Shown piece by piece: positions 26,699-35,270 of a stretch of 64,000 nt of DNA. Positions within the stretch are counted from its first letter, which is position 1; every line of letters starts with the position of its first letter. The notes under the pieces are model-generated. The model saw only the letters and a list, made by a program, of their open reading frames with translations. It made no database searches and had not been told where the DNA came from. The position numbers and the translations under genes are program-made. The stretch comes from Prevotella fusca JCM 17724 (lineage in GTDB: Bacteria; Bacteroidota; Bacteroidia; Bacteroidales; Bacteroidaceae), in contig NZ_CP012074.1 of the NCBI RefSeq assembly GCF_001262015.1, positions 1,682,501 through 1,746,500 on the forward strand. The letters run 5' to 3'.

Positions 26699-27178
26699 GT
26701 GATAACAAAAAAAAGAAAGATACTTTCGGTTCATCAGATACTTCGGGTGATATTTCAACCACTATAGAATTGAAGAATGAAGGCGTTAAAGCTAAAACGA
26801 AATCTGTACAGGCTCTTAGAGTTTGGGTTGAAGCGACTACTTCAAAACTGACTTTCCTGTCACTTCTGTCATCCATCGTGAATATTTAACTGGTTAATTT
26901 ACAAGGTGTTTATGCGAAATGTTAAAATGACAGCAAAGTGAAATTTAATATAATCTTGTGATGAGGTCAGTACTTTCCTTCTGTTTTTGTAGGCTTTATC
27001 ACTCCAAACCCAGGAAGAACCATACATTTTCTATTGCTGAAAGGCACAAGGAATTGAAACCAGTCATGGCTGGGTTATTATGAAACGAATTTCTCTGAAC
27101 CCGCCAGTAAACAGTCTTTTTTATCTATTTTCGGACGGTGTCGTATTTCATCGGAAATTATTTTTAACCAATAAAACT
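26699..27178. other. Intergenic stretch with no supported gene
   Basis: A plus-strand frame is open from 26677 to 26889 and reads like protein (DTFGSSDTSGDISTTIELKN), but it has no ATG or GTG start. 26890-27178 has no open frame of note. It may hold a decayed gene. Confidence 0.4.
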
Positions 27179-27208
27179 TTGCCATGTCATTTTTAAAGGC
27201 TATCTTTG
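27179..27208 (+). promoter_or_regulatory. greA promoter
   Basis: TTG at 27179-27181, 19 nt, TATCTTTG at 27201-27208. Confidence 0.7.
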
Positions 27209-27242
27209 CAGAAAATAAAGAGATTAAGGCATTTAAGGATAT

Positions 27243-27288
27243 GGGATTCCGGCATTCATAAGAACGATGTTGGAATTCTGCCTTTTTT
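27243..27288 (+). promoter_or_regulatory. Terminator-like hairpin in the greA leader
   Basis: In the ~115-nt leader, ATTCCGGCAT (27246-27255) pairs with ATGTTGGAAT (27267-27276), extendable by three pairs. T6 follows at 27283-27288, 41 nt before the greA ATG. This looks like an attenuator or a short terminated leader RNA controlling greA. Confidence 0.5.
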
Positions 27289-27328
27289 ATGTCTATTGAA
27301 AAACGATTAATTTTTAAAACAAGATATT

Positions 27329-27799
27329 ATGGCTTATATGTCACAGGAAGGCTACGACAAGCTCGTGGCTGATTTGCAGTATTTAGAATCTGTTGAACGC
27401 CCGAAGGCATCAGCTGCTATTGCCGAAGCTGCCGATAAGGGTGACTTGAGTGAGAACTCGGAATATGATGCTGCCAAGGAGGCACAGCGTCATCTTGAGG
27501 CACGCATCGCTGAAATGAAGATGACCGTGGCACAGGCAAAGATTGTGGATGTGTCACGACTGAGCACTGATGCCGTACAGATTATGTCTACCGTTGAGAT
27601 GACAAACATGAAGACCAATGCCAAGATGAAGTACACTATCGTCAGTGAAACGGAGGCAAACCTGAAGCAGAACAAGATTTCAATCAAGACTCCTATCGCA
27701 CAGGGCTTGTTGAACAGGAAAGTAGGTGAGGAGGTTGAAATCAAGATTCCACGTGGCACGATAGTTCTGCGCATTGACAAAATCTCAATTGATGCTTAA
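27329..27799 (+). CDS. greA: Transcription elongation factor GreA
   Basis: 156 residues, standard length. N-terminal coiled coil with the acidic tip (AADKGDLSENSEYDAAKEAQ) that reaches the RNA polymerase active site and stimulates cleavage of backtracked RNA; C-terminal FKBP-like domain (ISIKTPIAQGLLNRKVGEEV). The HIT gene follows 21 nt after the stop, probably in the same transcript. Confidence 0.95.
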   Translation: MAYMSQEGYDKLVADLQYLESVERPKASAAIAEAADKGDLSENSEYDAAKEAQRHLEARIAEMKMTVAQAKIVDVSRLSTDAVQIMSTVEMTNMKTNAKMKYTIVSETEANLKQNKISIKTPIAQGLLNRKVGEEVEIKIPRGTIVLRIDKISIDA

Positions 27800-27820
27800 C
27801 AACAAAACAAGGAGGTCCGT

Positions 27821-28219
27821 ATGACAATATTCAGTAAGATTGCAGCGGGTGAGATTCCCAGCTACAAGTGTGCAGAAAATGAGAAGTTCTATGCTTTTCT
27901 CGACATTGACCCGGTAACAAAGGGGCATACGCTTGTCATTCCCCGCAAGGAGGTTGACTATATCTTCGACATGGAGGATGATGACCTTGCTGCCTTCGAG
28001 CTTTTTGCAAAGAAGGTGGCATGTGCCATAAAGACTGTCTTCCCATGTAAGAAGGTGGCGCAGGTTGTATTGGGACTGGAAGTCAATCATGCACACATCC
28101 ACCTCCTGCCAATGAACAGCGAGGCTGATGTAGACTTCAAGCATCATGTACAGGTTGGGGCTGAGGAGCAGCAGGAGATTGCTGCAAAGATTTTCAAGGC
28201 TTTCCAGGAGTTGGATTGA
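27821..28219 (+). CDS. HIT-family nucleotide hydrolase/transferase
   Basis: 132 residues. TIFSKIAAGEIPSYK and the active-site HAHIHLLPM (His90, His92, His94) are the HINT-branch signature. Acts on nucleoside phosphoramidates or dinucleoside polyphosphates. Located directly behind greA and followed by a strong terminator. Confidence 0.93.
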   Translation: MTIFSKIAAGEIPSYKCAENEKFYAFLDIDPVTKGHTLVIPRKEVDYIFDMEDDDLAAFELFAKKVACAIKTVFPCKKVAQVVLGLEVNHAHIHLLPMNSEADVDFKHHVQVGAEEQQEIAAKIFKAFQELD

Positions 28220-28248
28220 TTTGTGTTTGCAGGAAAGAAACAACCAGA

Positions 28249-28284
28249 ACGGGGATATGTCATGAGGCATATATCCCCGTTTGT
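28249..28284 (+). terminator. Terminator of the greA-HIT operon
   Basis: ACGGGGATAT (28249-28258) and ATATCCCCGT (28271-28280) form a perfect 10-bp stem followed by TTGT. It shows that the next gene starts at 28302, not at the TTG at 28281. Confidence 0.8.
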
Positions 28285-28301
28285 CGGTTATACGAACGCT
28301 T

Positions 28302-28985
28302 ATGGAAGAAATAAAGGATGATAATTGGGCAGACTGGCTGGTTGATGATAAGCACCGCTGGGAAAACATAAATAAAGTGAAGCTGCCAAGGATGATTCTG
28401 AGCTCGTTCTTTTTGTTGCTGATATATCTGGTAATCGCTCTGATTTCCTATGGTGTTTCTGTTGTCCTTTTAAGCTATGTAGAAATCGGAAAGTTAGGAT
28501 GTAACACGATACTGCCGTTCACACTCTCAAGCACTGATTGTCAATATCTGACTGCAGGCAGTGTCCTCGTGCTCAGTATTGTAACGGTAATGTGTAAGAG
28601 CAGGAAAGAAAGCGTGACAGATAAGTATGCCGTTTTCTCCATCTCTACATTTGTTTATTTTTTACTAATTCCTGTGATGATAGGATTTCTTACCTTTGCA
28701 GTATGTTATACGAACGGTTGTTTTGGCAAGGATAGGATGGTGCAGCGGCAGGCTGTGGTGAAAGCGTATCTTGGTATCTCTTCAAGATACTACAGAAGAT
28801 CGTTTTATCGTATCGTATTTCCAGGAACAAATGAGGAGCTTGTCTTCCGTATGCGTTGGAACCTGAATTGCCCTATGGGTACACCCTGCACGCTTTATAC
28901 CCATAAAGGCTGCTTCGGATTGTATGTTGCCGACAGCTTGACAGTCAGCAATGGCAGAACGTCTGAAACTGTTATTGCTCAATAA
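28302..28985 (+). CDS. Membrane protein of unknown function
   Basis: 227 residues from ATG 28302. Three hydrophobic segments at about 31-60, 80-100 and 118-140, then a ~90-residue soluble C-terminal domain with several cysteines (NLNCPMGTPCTLYTHKGCFG). The start at 28281 would lie inside the preceding terminator. No family recognised. Confidence 0.65.
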   Translation: MEEIKDDNWADWLVDDKHRWENINKVKLPRMILSSFFLLLIYLVIALISYGVSVVLLSYVEIGKLGCNTILPFTLSSTDCQYLTAGSVLVLSIVTVMCKSRKESVTDKYAVFSISTFVYFLLIPVMIGFLTFAVCYTNGCFGKDRMVQRQAVVKAYLGISSRYYRRSFYRIVFPGTNEELVFRMRWNLNCPMGTPCTLYTHKGCFGLYVADSLTVSNGRTSETVIAQ

Positions 28986-29156
28986 AGCACAACGGCTTGG
29001 ATGTTAGAAAATCAGCTTTCATTTTGTATACACCTTGTTGTATAAGTTGGATGGCAGTAAACTTGCTTGCAAAACCTTTGTTGGCATGACCAATATATTT
29101 CGGACAGACTTTCTTGCAACAGGGGTGTATAAGAATATTTCTGTAGTACTCCCAAC

Positions 29157-29187
29157 TTGTTTATATCATTATTTTTAATTACTTTTG
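29157..29187 (+). promoter_or_regulatory. Promoter of the exported protein gene at 29246
   Basis: TTG at 29157-29159, 20 nt, TACTTTTG at 29180-29187. Confidence 0.65.
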
Positions 29188-29245
29188 CAGGCAATGGAAA
29201 TGACATAATCGATGGTAGATTATAAAACGAAAAAGAGTAAGGAAT

Positions 29246-29995
29246 ATGAAAAGAAAGGTGTGTTCCTTTTTATTACTTATGTTGGCTGCAGCTAATTGCA
29301 TGGCTTGCAGCCTTCCGTCCGACACAGCTGAGACAAGTGAAAAGTCAGGAACCCCATTGATAGAATACGGGTATGATGCCGAGACTGATACTGTAACAGG
29401 ATATTATGGGAAGCCGATTCAGCACTTGACAAGTTTTGTGAATAATACGATACAGCTTAGTTGTCCTACTCCAAACCGTTGGAAGGGATTTTATACATGG
29501 AAAGGATTTCGGATATCTAACTTTTATGTAAAGATGGGAGAAGCATCATTCAAAGGGATGAATGCCGCTGTTCTATCTCCGATAACCATGACGACAGCTG
29601 TTGACATTATTACGGATTCGATTTTCACCGACCGCCTTCTTGCGATAGAATACAAGGGAAGACGATGGGTTTACACCAATGTTATTCGCAACACGGAAGC
29701 TGAAACAATGCTGAGTTTTGAGAATATAACAGCAGGGGAGGAGGGTATAGAACTGAGTTTTGAAGCAGGACAAGGATACAAGTATGCCTATAACATCCTC
29801 ATTAACATGTATGACGGGCAGCCATGCCTGTCCAATATTTATGTTGATGAACACAATTCGTCCGCAAAATATCAAGCAACGCATCAATTTGATTTTACTT
29901 CTTTTGGGGACGAAGGAGATTTCCCCCTTTATCGCTATCGACGCCATTTCCCGATGCTCCTACGTATGGGAAACTACGATGCCTTTGGCGAATAA
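29246..29995 (+). CDS. Exported hypothetical protein
   Basis: 249 residues with an N-terminal signal peptide (MKRKVCSFLLLMLAAANCMAC). The Cys18 or Cys21 could be a lipidation site, but neither has a clean lipobox. The body is beta-rich with aromatic pairs (NRWKGFYTWKGFRISNFYV). No family recognised. It converges with the HhH outer-membrane gene; no terminator is evident in the 50-nt gap. Confidence 0.7.
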   Translation: MKRKVCSFLLLMLAAANCMACSLPSDTAETSEKSGTPLIEYGYDAETDTVTGYYGKPIQHLTSFVNNTIQLSCPTPNRWKGFYTWKGFRISNFYVKMGEASFKGMNAAVLSPITMTTAVDIITDSIFTDRLLAIEYKGRRWVYTNVIRNTEAETMLSFENITAGEEGIELSFEAGQGYKYAYNILINMYDGQPCLSNIYVDEHNSSAKYQATHQFDFTSFGDEGDFPLYRYRRHFPMLLRMGNYDAFGE

Positions 29996-30045
29996 CAGCC
30001 CCTGCCATCTACTTTATGGATAGCAATTACATACGGGACAAGTAC

Positions 30046-32040
30046 TTAAAATCGCCATCGAAGTTGGATATCAAGTCCACTTAGTGTTGAAGAGTTGACC
30101 TGCTGAAGCCCGGAAGAGACGTGGTTACGGTCGAAGTAATGGGTGGTTGAACTGCGAAGGATGAGCATAAGATGGCTTGAAAAGTCAGCCCGTACAAAGA
30201 GACTATAACGCATTCCCCTGCCAAAGAAGGACGGAAAACTGAAGGAGTAAAGCGGACCACGCTCATAGATGTAGATGCGGGAGGAGAAGTCGGCTGTGTG
30301 GAAGTAGCCTAATGTGCCGGTAAGACTGAGCCATGAGAGCGGCATCCATATGCCTGACTCACTTAACATATAGCCGAAACTTCGATTTAGATAACTGCTT
30401 GCAGCTATATCCAACTGGCTTTTACAACTCCATGAATCGGCAGAATAAGTCAGTGAGAAACGTCCGCGCTGCGTCAGTTCGTTCACAAGGGCAGTCTTCT
30501 CGGCATTGTCTTTCTCACGTATCCGAAGCCGGTAACGTGCCAGAAGTGACCAGCGTTGACGGATATAGGTAAGCATCAGCAGATTGTCCCACGCCTTACT
30601 GGCAGTATGTGTACTAAAACGAGGATGTGAGAAGTAAACGAAATCAGTGTAAGCCATGAGCGACAAGCCACGTGTCACGTTCCAGTCAGCCCCTACAAGG
30701 ATTCCGCTCTCGTTCTGAACCGCTCCGTTGTCACCGAATCCACGTGCAAGAAGTGCCGTGTACTGATAGCCATAATATCGTTGGATAGCAAGGAGTGACA
30801 GGTTAGGTGCAGCCTGAAAGGAGAGGTTATTCACTGTGGCAATACTCCCTTTGCCGTCCACTGCCGTCTCACCAGCCAATGACCAGTGGGGATGCTGATA
30901 GCCATAGTCCACACTGACGTTCCAGAAGTTATTGCCCGACGGAGCGTAATGATGGTAATATAATGAGGTGTTGGGCGTCAGTTCCTTATCGAGACAGGTG
31001 TAAAGAGCTGACAATCCTACACGAAAAGCACCCGATGACCAGCTCAGATGTGTCCCGGCGACAAACTGTGAGGCAGCATCTTTTCGGTTCATCTCTCGTT
31101 CTGTACGGTGATAGCCGGTATTGAGTATCGTCTTGATGGTGCCACTGTCAGAGAGTGTGGCATCAATGGTTCGGTAGGAAAGGAAAGCTGTGAGGTCGAG
31201 ATGTTTTACCATCTCCACGGTTGCAGCTGCTCCCTGCAGATAATTGGCTGCCGAGCGGGATGAATGTGTATGGATTCCTGTGGACTGTCTGCCGAGCGTT
31301 GAGAGCATGGCAGGTTTCCCAAAGGAGAAAGAGTTGTTGATGACAAGTCCCTGTCCGAAATTCACCTTGTATCGTCCTGCCGCCAAAGCCTTCACCCGCC
31401 CCATCTTCCTTAACAGCACGTAAAAGCTGTAATGGTCATAACCCAGACTGTTGCCATGCGCAAAGAATGGCTCACCTGCATCTTGTGCACCCACAATTCC
31501 TGCCTGAACATAATCGCCATAACGGAAAGTGTAACGGAAAGAATGGGCATACGGATAGCCGATATAGCCGTTGCAGTCGCCTTCCCGCTTATAGAAAGGA
31601 ATGTGAGAAGTAAACATCAACGTGTGTTTTCCACCCTTCAATATAGATTTAAGAGAGGGGAACTGTTTGCGTTCTTCTGCTGGAGAAACATAGACAAAAT
31701 AAGGAAGAAGCTGGCGGCGTACCACATCAAGGGATTCAATCATGGCAAGCTCGCCCAATGACTGCATGCCATGATACTGGTAAACGTAGGCTTGCAGTTC
31801 CTCAATCTGTTCAGCCGTCAGGAATGGGATGCGTTCCAGTTCTTCCCGTGTTGCCGTATTGATGTTCAGTGGATGTTCTGCAAGCCCAGCCAGCAGTTCA
31901 AAAGTTTCCTCCTTCACTGTTGTATTTTCTTCGGTATTGGCATAGAGTTCATCAAGCAACTCTTCCCATTTACAGGGTTGTTGTGCGATGGCATTAAGAC
32001 TGACAAGTCCAAGGAGCCAGGTCAGTAGTAGCTTCTTCAT
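30046..32040 (-). CDS. Helix-hairpin-helix outer-membrane protein
   Basis: 664 residues. Signal peptide (MKKLLLTWLLGLVSLNAIAQ), then a ComEA-like helix-hairpin-helix pair (~55-110: HPLNINTATREELERIPFL, TAEQIEELQAYVYQYHG). The remaining ~540 residues alternate amphipathic strands rich in aromatics (GLVINNSFSFGKPAML, YVQAGIVGAQDAGEP) and end in a barrel-like LDIQLRWRF. HhH domains usually bind DNA; in exported Bacteroidota proteins of this architecture the role is not known to me, with DNA uptake at the surface a tempting but unproven idea. Confidence 0.75.
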   Translation of the reverse strand: MKKLLLTWLLGLVSLNAIAQQPCKWEELLDELYANTEENTTVKEETFELLAGLAEHPLNINTATREELERIPFLTAEQIEELQAYVYQYHGMQSLGELAMIESLDVVRRQLLPYFVYVSPAEERKQFPSLKSILKGGKHTLMFTSHIPFYKREGDCNGYIGYPYAHSFRYTFRYGDYVQAGIVGAQDAGEPFFAHGNSLGYDHYSFYVLLRKMGRVKALAAGRYKVNFGQGLVINNSFSFGKPAMLSTLGRQSTGIHTHSSRSAANYLQGAAATVEMVKHLDLTAFLSYRTIDATLSDSGTIKTILNTGYHRTEREMNRKDAASQFVAGTHLSWSSGAFRVGLSALYTCLDKELTPNTSLYYHHYAPSGNNFWNVSVDYGYQHPHWSLAGETAVDGKGSIATVNNLSFQAAPNLSLLAIQRYYGYQYTALLARGFGDNGAVQNESGILVGADWNVTRGLSLMAYTDFVYFSHPRFSTHTASKAWDNLLMLTYIRQRWSLLARYRLRIREKDNAEKTALVNELTQRGRFSLTYSADSWSCKSQLDIAASSYLNRSFGYMLSESGIWMPLSWLSLTGTLGYFHTADFSSRIYIYERGPLYSFSFPSFFGRGMRYSLFVRADFSSHLMLILRSSTTHYFDRNHVSSGLQQVNSSTLSGLDIQLRWRF

Positions 32041-32150
32041 TCGGTATAACTTTCAAAGTATTAAGGCAACAAATATAGGCTTTGTTTCTGATAAAAGCAA
32101 ACAAAATAGCAATAAAAGTAAAAACATCCGTGCCGAGAACTGGATTTTAA

Positions 32151-33751
32151 CCTTAATTCCGCAGCATAATTTCTTTTGAGAACTCCAAGTGCCTGAGAAA
32201 CAAAGTCCTCAAAACACTTGGATATGTCAGAATTTTCACCTATCTTAGTGCTATCAAAAAATAAGCAAGCAAAAATCTGACATGACAAAGGTAGCAATTA
32301 AAAACGAGAATATCACTTCCTTCGGAGGAATTTATCACATCATGGACGTTTTTTCAAGGTTGGGCTTTGAAAAACTTACCGAATCCGTGTTGGGCAGACG
32401 CGGATGCAGCGGCAAGGCATTCAGCCATGGAAGCATCCTGGGCTCTCTCTTCTTCAGCTACCTTTGCGGTGGGGATTGCCTTGAGGACATCAATGCGCTT
32501 ACAGGGCAGTTCAGGCAGAGACCTGGTACGCTGTTACCCGGCGCCGACACTGTGGGGCGCGGACTGAAGGAGCTTGCTGAAGAGAACATTGTCTATAAGA
32601 GCGAAACCTCCGGCAGGTCCTACAGTTTCAACACTGCAGAGAAGCTGAACACCTTACTTTTACGTATGATACGTAGAATGGGGCTTATAAAGGCGGGCAG
32701 CCATGTTGACCTGGACTTTGACCACCAGTTTGTTCCTGCCCACAAGTTCGATGCAAAGTATTCCTACAGGCAGGACCATGGCTATTTCCCGGGCTGGGCT
32801 TCCATCGGGGGCATCATAGTCGGAGGTGAGAACCGTGACGGAAACACCAATGTGAAATTCCATCAGGAGGACACGCTTCGCCGAATTATGGACCGTGTTA
32901 CCTCCGAGCTTGGTGTTGTGATAGAGCGTTTCCGTGCCGACTGCGGGTCGTTCTCGAAGGAAATCATCCGAACCGTAGAGCAGCGCTGCAACACGTTCTA
33001 TATACGTGCTGCCAACTGCGGCAGCCGGTGCGAGGACTTCCGCCAGCTGGAAGAATGGAAGGGCGTTGAGGTTGGTTATGAGAGGTGCGATGTCACCTCC
33101 GTCAGCATGGACAACCTCATCGAAGGAAAGTCATACAGGCTTGTCGTACAGCGTACTCCCTTGAAAGACAGGCACGGCAGGGAACAGACGGATATGTTCG
33201 GAGTGATATACACATACCGCTGTATCCTTACCAACAACCGGACATCCACAGAGAAGGACATCATTACATTCTACAATGAACGTGGAGCGAGCGAAAAGAA
33301 CTTCGACATACAGAACAATGACTTCGGCTGGTCGCATCTGCCATTTTCCTTCATGGATGAGAACATGGTTTTCATGATGGTTACTGCCATGCTGAAGAAC
33401 TTTTATCTCCACCTCGTCCGTTATATCAGCGAAAAGGTCAAGCCGTTGAAAAAGACAAGCAGACTGAAAGCCTTTATCCTGCATTTTGTCAGCGTGCCGG
33501 CAAAATGGGTGAGAACAGGAAGGCGGAACGTTCTGAACCTGTATACAAACAAAGCATACTACTCTGACATATTCCTTGAATAAGCAGCATTTCTTTGTGG
33601 TTCTCATATTCCCCATTGGTTTGGGTGGGGGATTTCATGCTTCGGCAAGACCCAGGAAGCCCCGATAATCCTCATAACAACATATAGAGCCACAAAAAGA
33701 CATCTCAACATATAAAATCGCATCACAAGGAAAAACGCTGCGGAATTGAGG
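32151..33751 (+). mobile_element. IS1380-family insertion sequence, apparently intact (~1.6 kb)
   Basis: The ends are CCTTAATTCCGCAGC (32151-32165) and the inverted copy GCTGCGGAATTGAGG (33737-33751), 14 of 15 matching. A single full-length transposase lies between. No clear target duplication is visible (TTAA at left, TATT at right), which may reflect rearrangement. A degenerate copy of the same left end lies at 36503. Confidence 0.85.
32282..33583 (+). CDS. IS1380-family transposase
   Basis: 433 residues. DDE-type nuclease: HVDLDFDHQF (first Asp), RADCGSFSKE (second Asp) and YNERGASEKNFDIQNNDFGW (Glu) form the catalytic set typical of IS1380. N-terminal DNA-binding part includes DTVGRGLKELA. 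No frameshift or stop, so likely active. Confidence 0.93.
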   Translation: MTKVAIKNENITSFGGIYHIMDVFSRLGFEKLTESVLGRRGCSGKAFSHGSILGSLFFSYLCGGDCLEDINALTGQFRQRPGTLLPGADTVGRGLKELAEENIVYKSETSGRSYSFNTAEKLNTLLLRMIRRMGLIKAGSHVDLDFDHQFVPAHKFDAKYSYRQDHGYFPGWASIGGIIVGGENRDGNTNVKFHQEDTLRRIMDRVTSELGVVIERFRADCGSFSKEIIRTVEQRCNTFYIRAANCGSRCEDFRQLEEWKGVEVGYERCDVTSVSMDNLIEGKSYRLVVQRTPLKDRHGREQTDMFGVIYTYRCILTNNRTSTEKDIITFYNERGASEKNFDIQNNDFGWSHLPFSFMDENMVFMMVTAMLKNFYLHLVRYISEKVKPLKKTSRLKAFILHFVSVPAKWVRTGRRNVLNLYTNKAYYSDIFLE

Positions 33752-33881
33752 TATTATATCAATATGGATTCCTTTTTTGGACAGCCTGAGAACAACTGAA
33801 AAGAGTACTTTATGGAGCAAGAAATATCTCCTCCACAATGCAAGGAAATTACATAGCATGGTCTTTTCAAAGATGAAAATA

Positions 33882-33910
33882 GCTCATCCCTAATAAACAA
33901 AGAGATGAGC
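33882..33910 (-). terminator. Terminator after the retron
   Basis: GCTCATC (33882-33888) and GATGAGC (33904-33910) form a stem with a 15-nt loop. On the minus strand TATTTTCATCTTT follows. It lies ~80 nt after the reverse transcriptase stop. The rest of 33752-33989 shows no supported gene. Confidence 0.5.
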
Positions 33911-33989
33911 CATACAGGTTATTGGGCTAGCGAACAGTAATAAACTAACACAGCTCCAACAACTCCATTTGCAAATTCTGCTATACATA

Positions 33990-35084
33990 TCACAATAAGC
34001 TCCAATCTAACGCATTAGCCTTTGCAATCATATCCTTGGCGATCTCAGGTTCAATGGAATAAACATACAGTATTTTACCATACAGCCATTGGCGGGCATG
34101 AGAATATCCCGGCATTACGTGATCAAAATGTGCTTGGGTTCCATACTTCTCACAAAAATGAAGATGTCTATAGATTTGTCGCTTGAACTTCTGAGGTACA
34201 CGAGGTTTTTCTCCATCTATAAGAATACCTGTAACCATTTGACGAGATTCAGGTCCATAAGTTCCTGTCTTGCTATAATTCAACTTTAGTGATTCCTCCT
34301 CAACTATCTTTTTGAGAAAACTCTGTGTAGGAAGTTTCTCAAGTTCGTTCGCAGAGAATGTCAAATCATCAGCATATCTAGTGTAATGTATTCCGTTCAA
34401 GTCGGCAAATTTTGCTAATCTGCTGTCTAATCCACGGCATATCAGATTAGCTAAAGCTGGGCTTGTTGGAGCACCTTGTGCCAGAACCGCCTTAGGCTTA
34501 TTATACAAATATCTGAAACAACTCTGTTTGTACCCCCTAAGACTTTGGTACTTTTCTTCTTTTAATTTCAAAGTGCATAACGTAGCCAAGTCGTGACTCA
34601 CGGCTGGCGAATAACCTATTTCTAAAAAGATACCATAGACGCGCTGTACGGTTATACTCTCGAAGAAATCCTTGAAATCAAACTTGCGTATGAAAGACAT
34701 ACCAACATGAGGACTTGCATTTTGAAAAGTACTGCCACCCTTGACAAATCCCTTACTCTGGGGATGAACAGGAATCTTGTCCAAAATCTCATGCAATATC
34801 CATCGTTGAATACATTTTAGGTTCTGATATGGAACAACTATCCGCCTCCTCTTACTACTATGTTTTTTCTTGATTGTAAAATATGCATAATAACCATCAA
34901 TGTGGTTTTTGATGGAAATAAGTTCTGAATACTCTACACTTACTATGCCTGCCAAGTGTTTAAGTGAAAATATTACTGGCAGTCCCTTCTTTATCAGGTT
35001 ATCTGTATATTCTATAATAGAGGAACGGAATTGAGAATTACATCCGTTCAGTTGTCGTATAAAAGAGTCTCTCGGGAAATCCAT
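33990..35084 (-). CDS. Retron reverse transcriptase
   Basis: 364 residues, of retron length without a maturase or endonuclease domain. Catalytic aspartates lie in FDFKDFF (135-141) and YADD (237-240). The two retron-specific motifs are present: NASPH (122-126, the NAxxH motif) and VTG (284-286) before ILIDGEKPRVP. QGAPTSPALAN (203-213) is motif 4. It makes the branched RNA-DNA hybrid from the ncRNA encoded just upstream (35088-35270), whose 3' arm ends 3 nt before the ATG. Confidence 0.93.
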   Translation of the reverse strand: MDFPRDSFIRQLNGCNSQFRSSIIEYTDNLIKKGLPVIFSLKHLAGIVSVEYSELISIKNHIDGYYAYFTIKKKHSSKRRRIVVPYQNLKCIQRWILHEILDKIPVHPQSKGFVKGGSTFQNASPHVGMSFIRKFDFKDFFESITVQRVYGIFLEIGYSPAVSHDLATLCTLKLKEEKYQSLRGYKQSCFRYLYNKPKAVLAQGAPTSPALANLICRGLDSRLAKFADLNGIHYTRYADDLTFSANELEKLPTQSFLKKIVEEESLKLNYSKTGTYGPESRQMVTGILIDGEKPRVPQKFKRQIYRHLHFCEKYGTQAHFDHVMPGYSHARQWLYGKILYVYSIEPEIAKDMIAKANALDWSLL

Positions 35085-35087
35085 AAC

Positions 35088-35270
35088 ATCAATCTATTAC
35101 TCCTACTGGATATAACAGCCGATCAGGCTGTTAATAATGGCTGACCTCGGCAGCCATTATTATCAGTATTAATGATACTTAATTCTATGCTCACAGCCAA
35201 GGGGCTGCAACAAATCAAGGAAATAGCCAAGGGAATAGCAGTCCTCAATTTTTTTCGCTAATAGATTAAT
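35088..35270 (-). ncRNA. Retron msr-msd RNA
   Basis: On the minus strand the unit opens with ATTAATCTATTA (a1, 35270-35259) and closes with TAATAGATTGAT (a2, 35099-35088), a 12-nt inverted repeat with one G-U pair. Directly at the end of a1 is TTAGCG (35261-35256), identical to the branching-guanosine context of Ec86 as I remember it. The msr has small stems (CAGCC-CCTT-GGCTG). The msd has a perfect 11-bp stem AATAATGGCTG/CAGCCATTATT (35161-35133) and a 7-bp stem AACAGCC/GGCTGTT (35132-35114). Length 183 nt is typical. Confidence 0.88.

Noticed and set aside
26677..26889. Plus-strand open frame reading like protein before greA
   Set aside because: No ATG or GTG start and no homologous motif; at best a decayed gene end.
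28281..28301. TTG start seven codons upstream for the membrane protein gene
   Set aside because: It lies within the terminator of the preceding operon.
33635..33859. 74-codon minus-strand ORF across the IS right end
   Set aside because: It spans the IS border and its two halves have no common origin.
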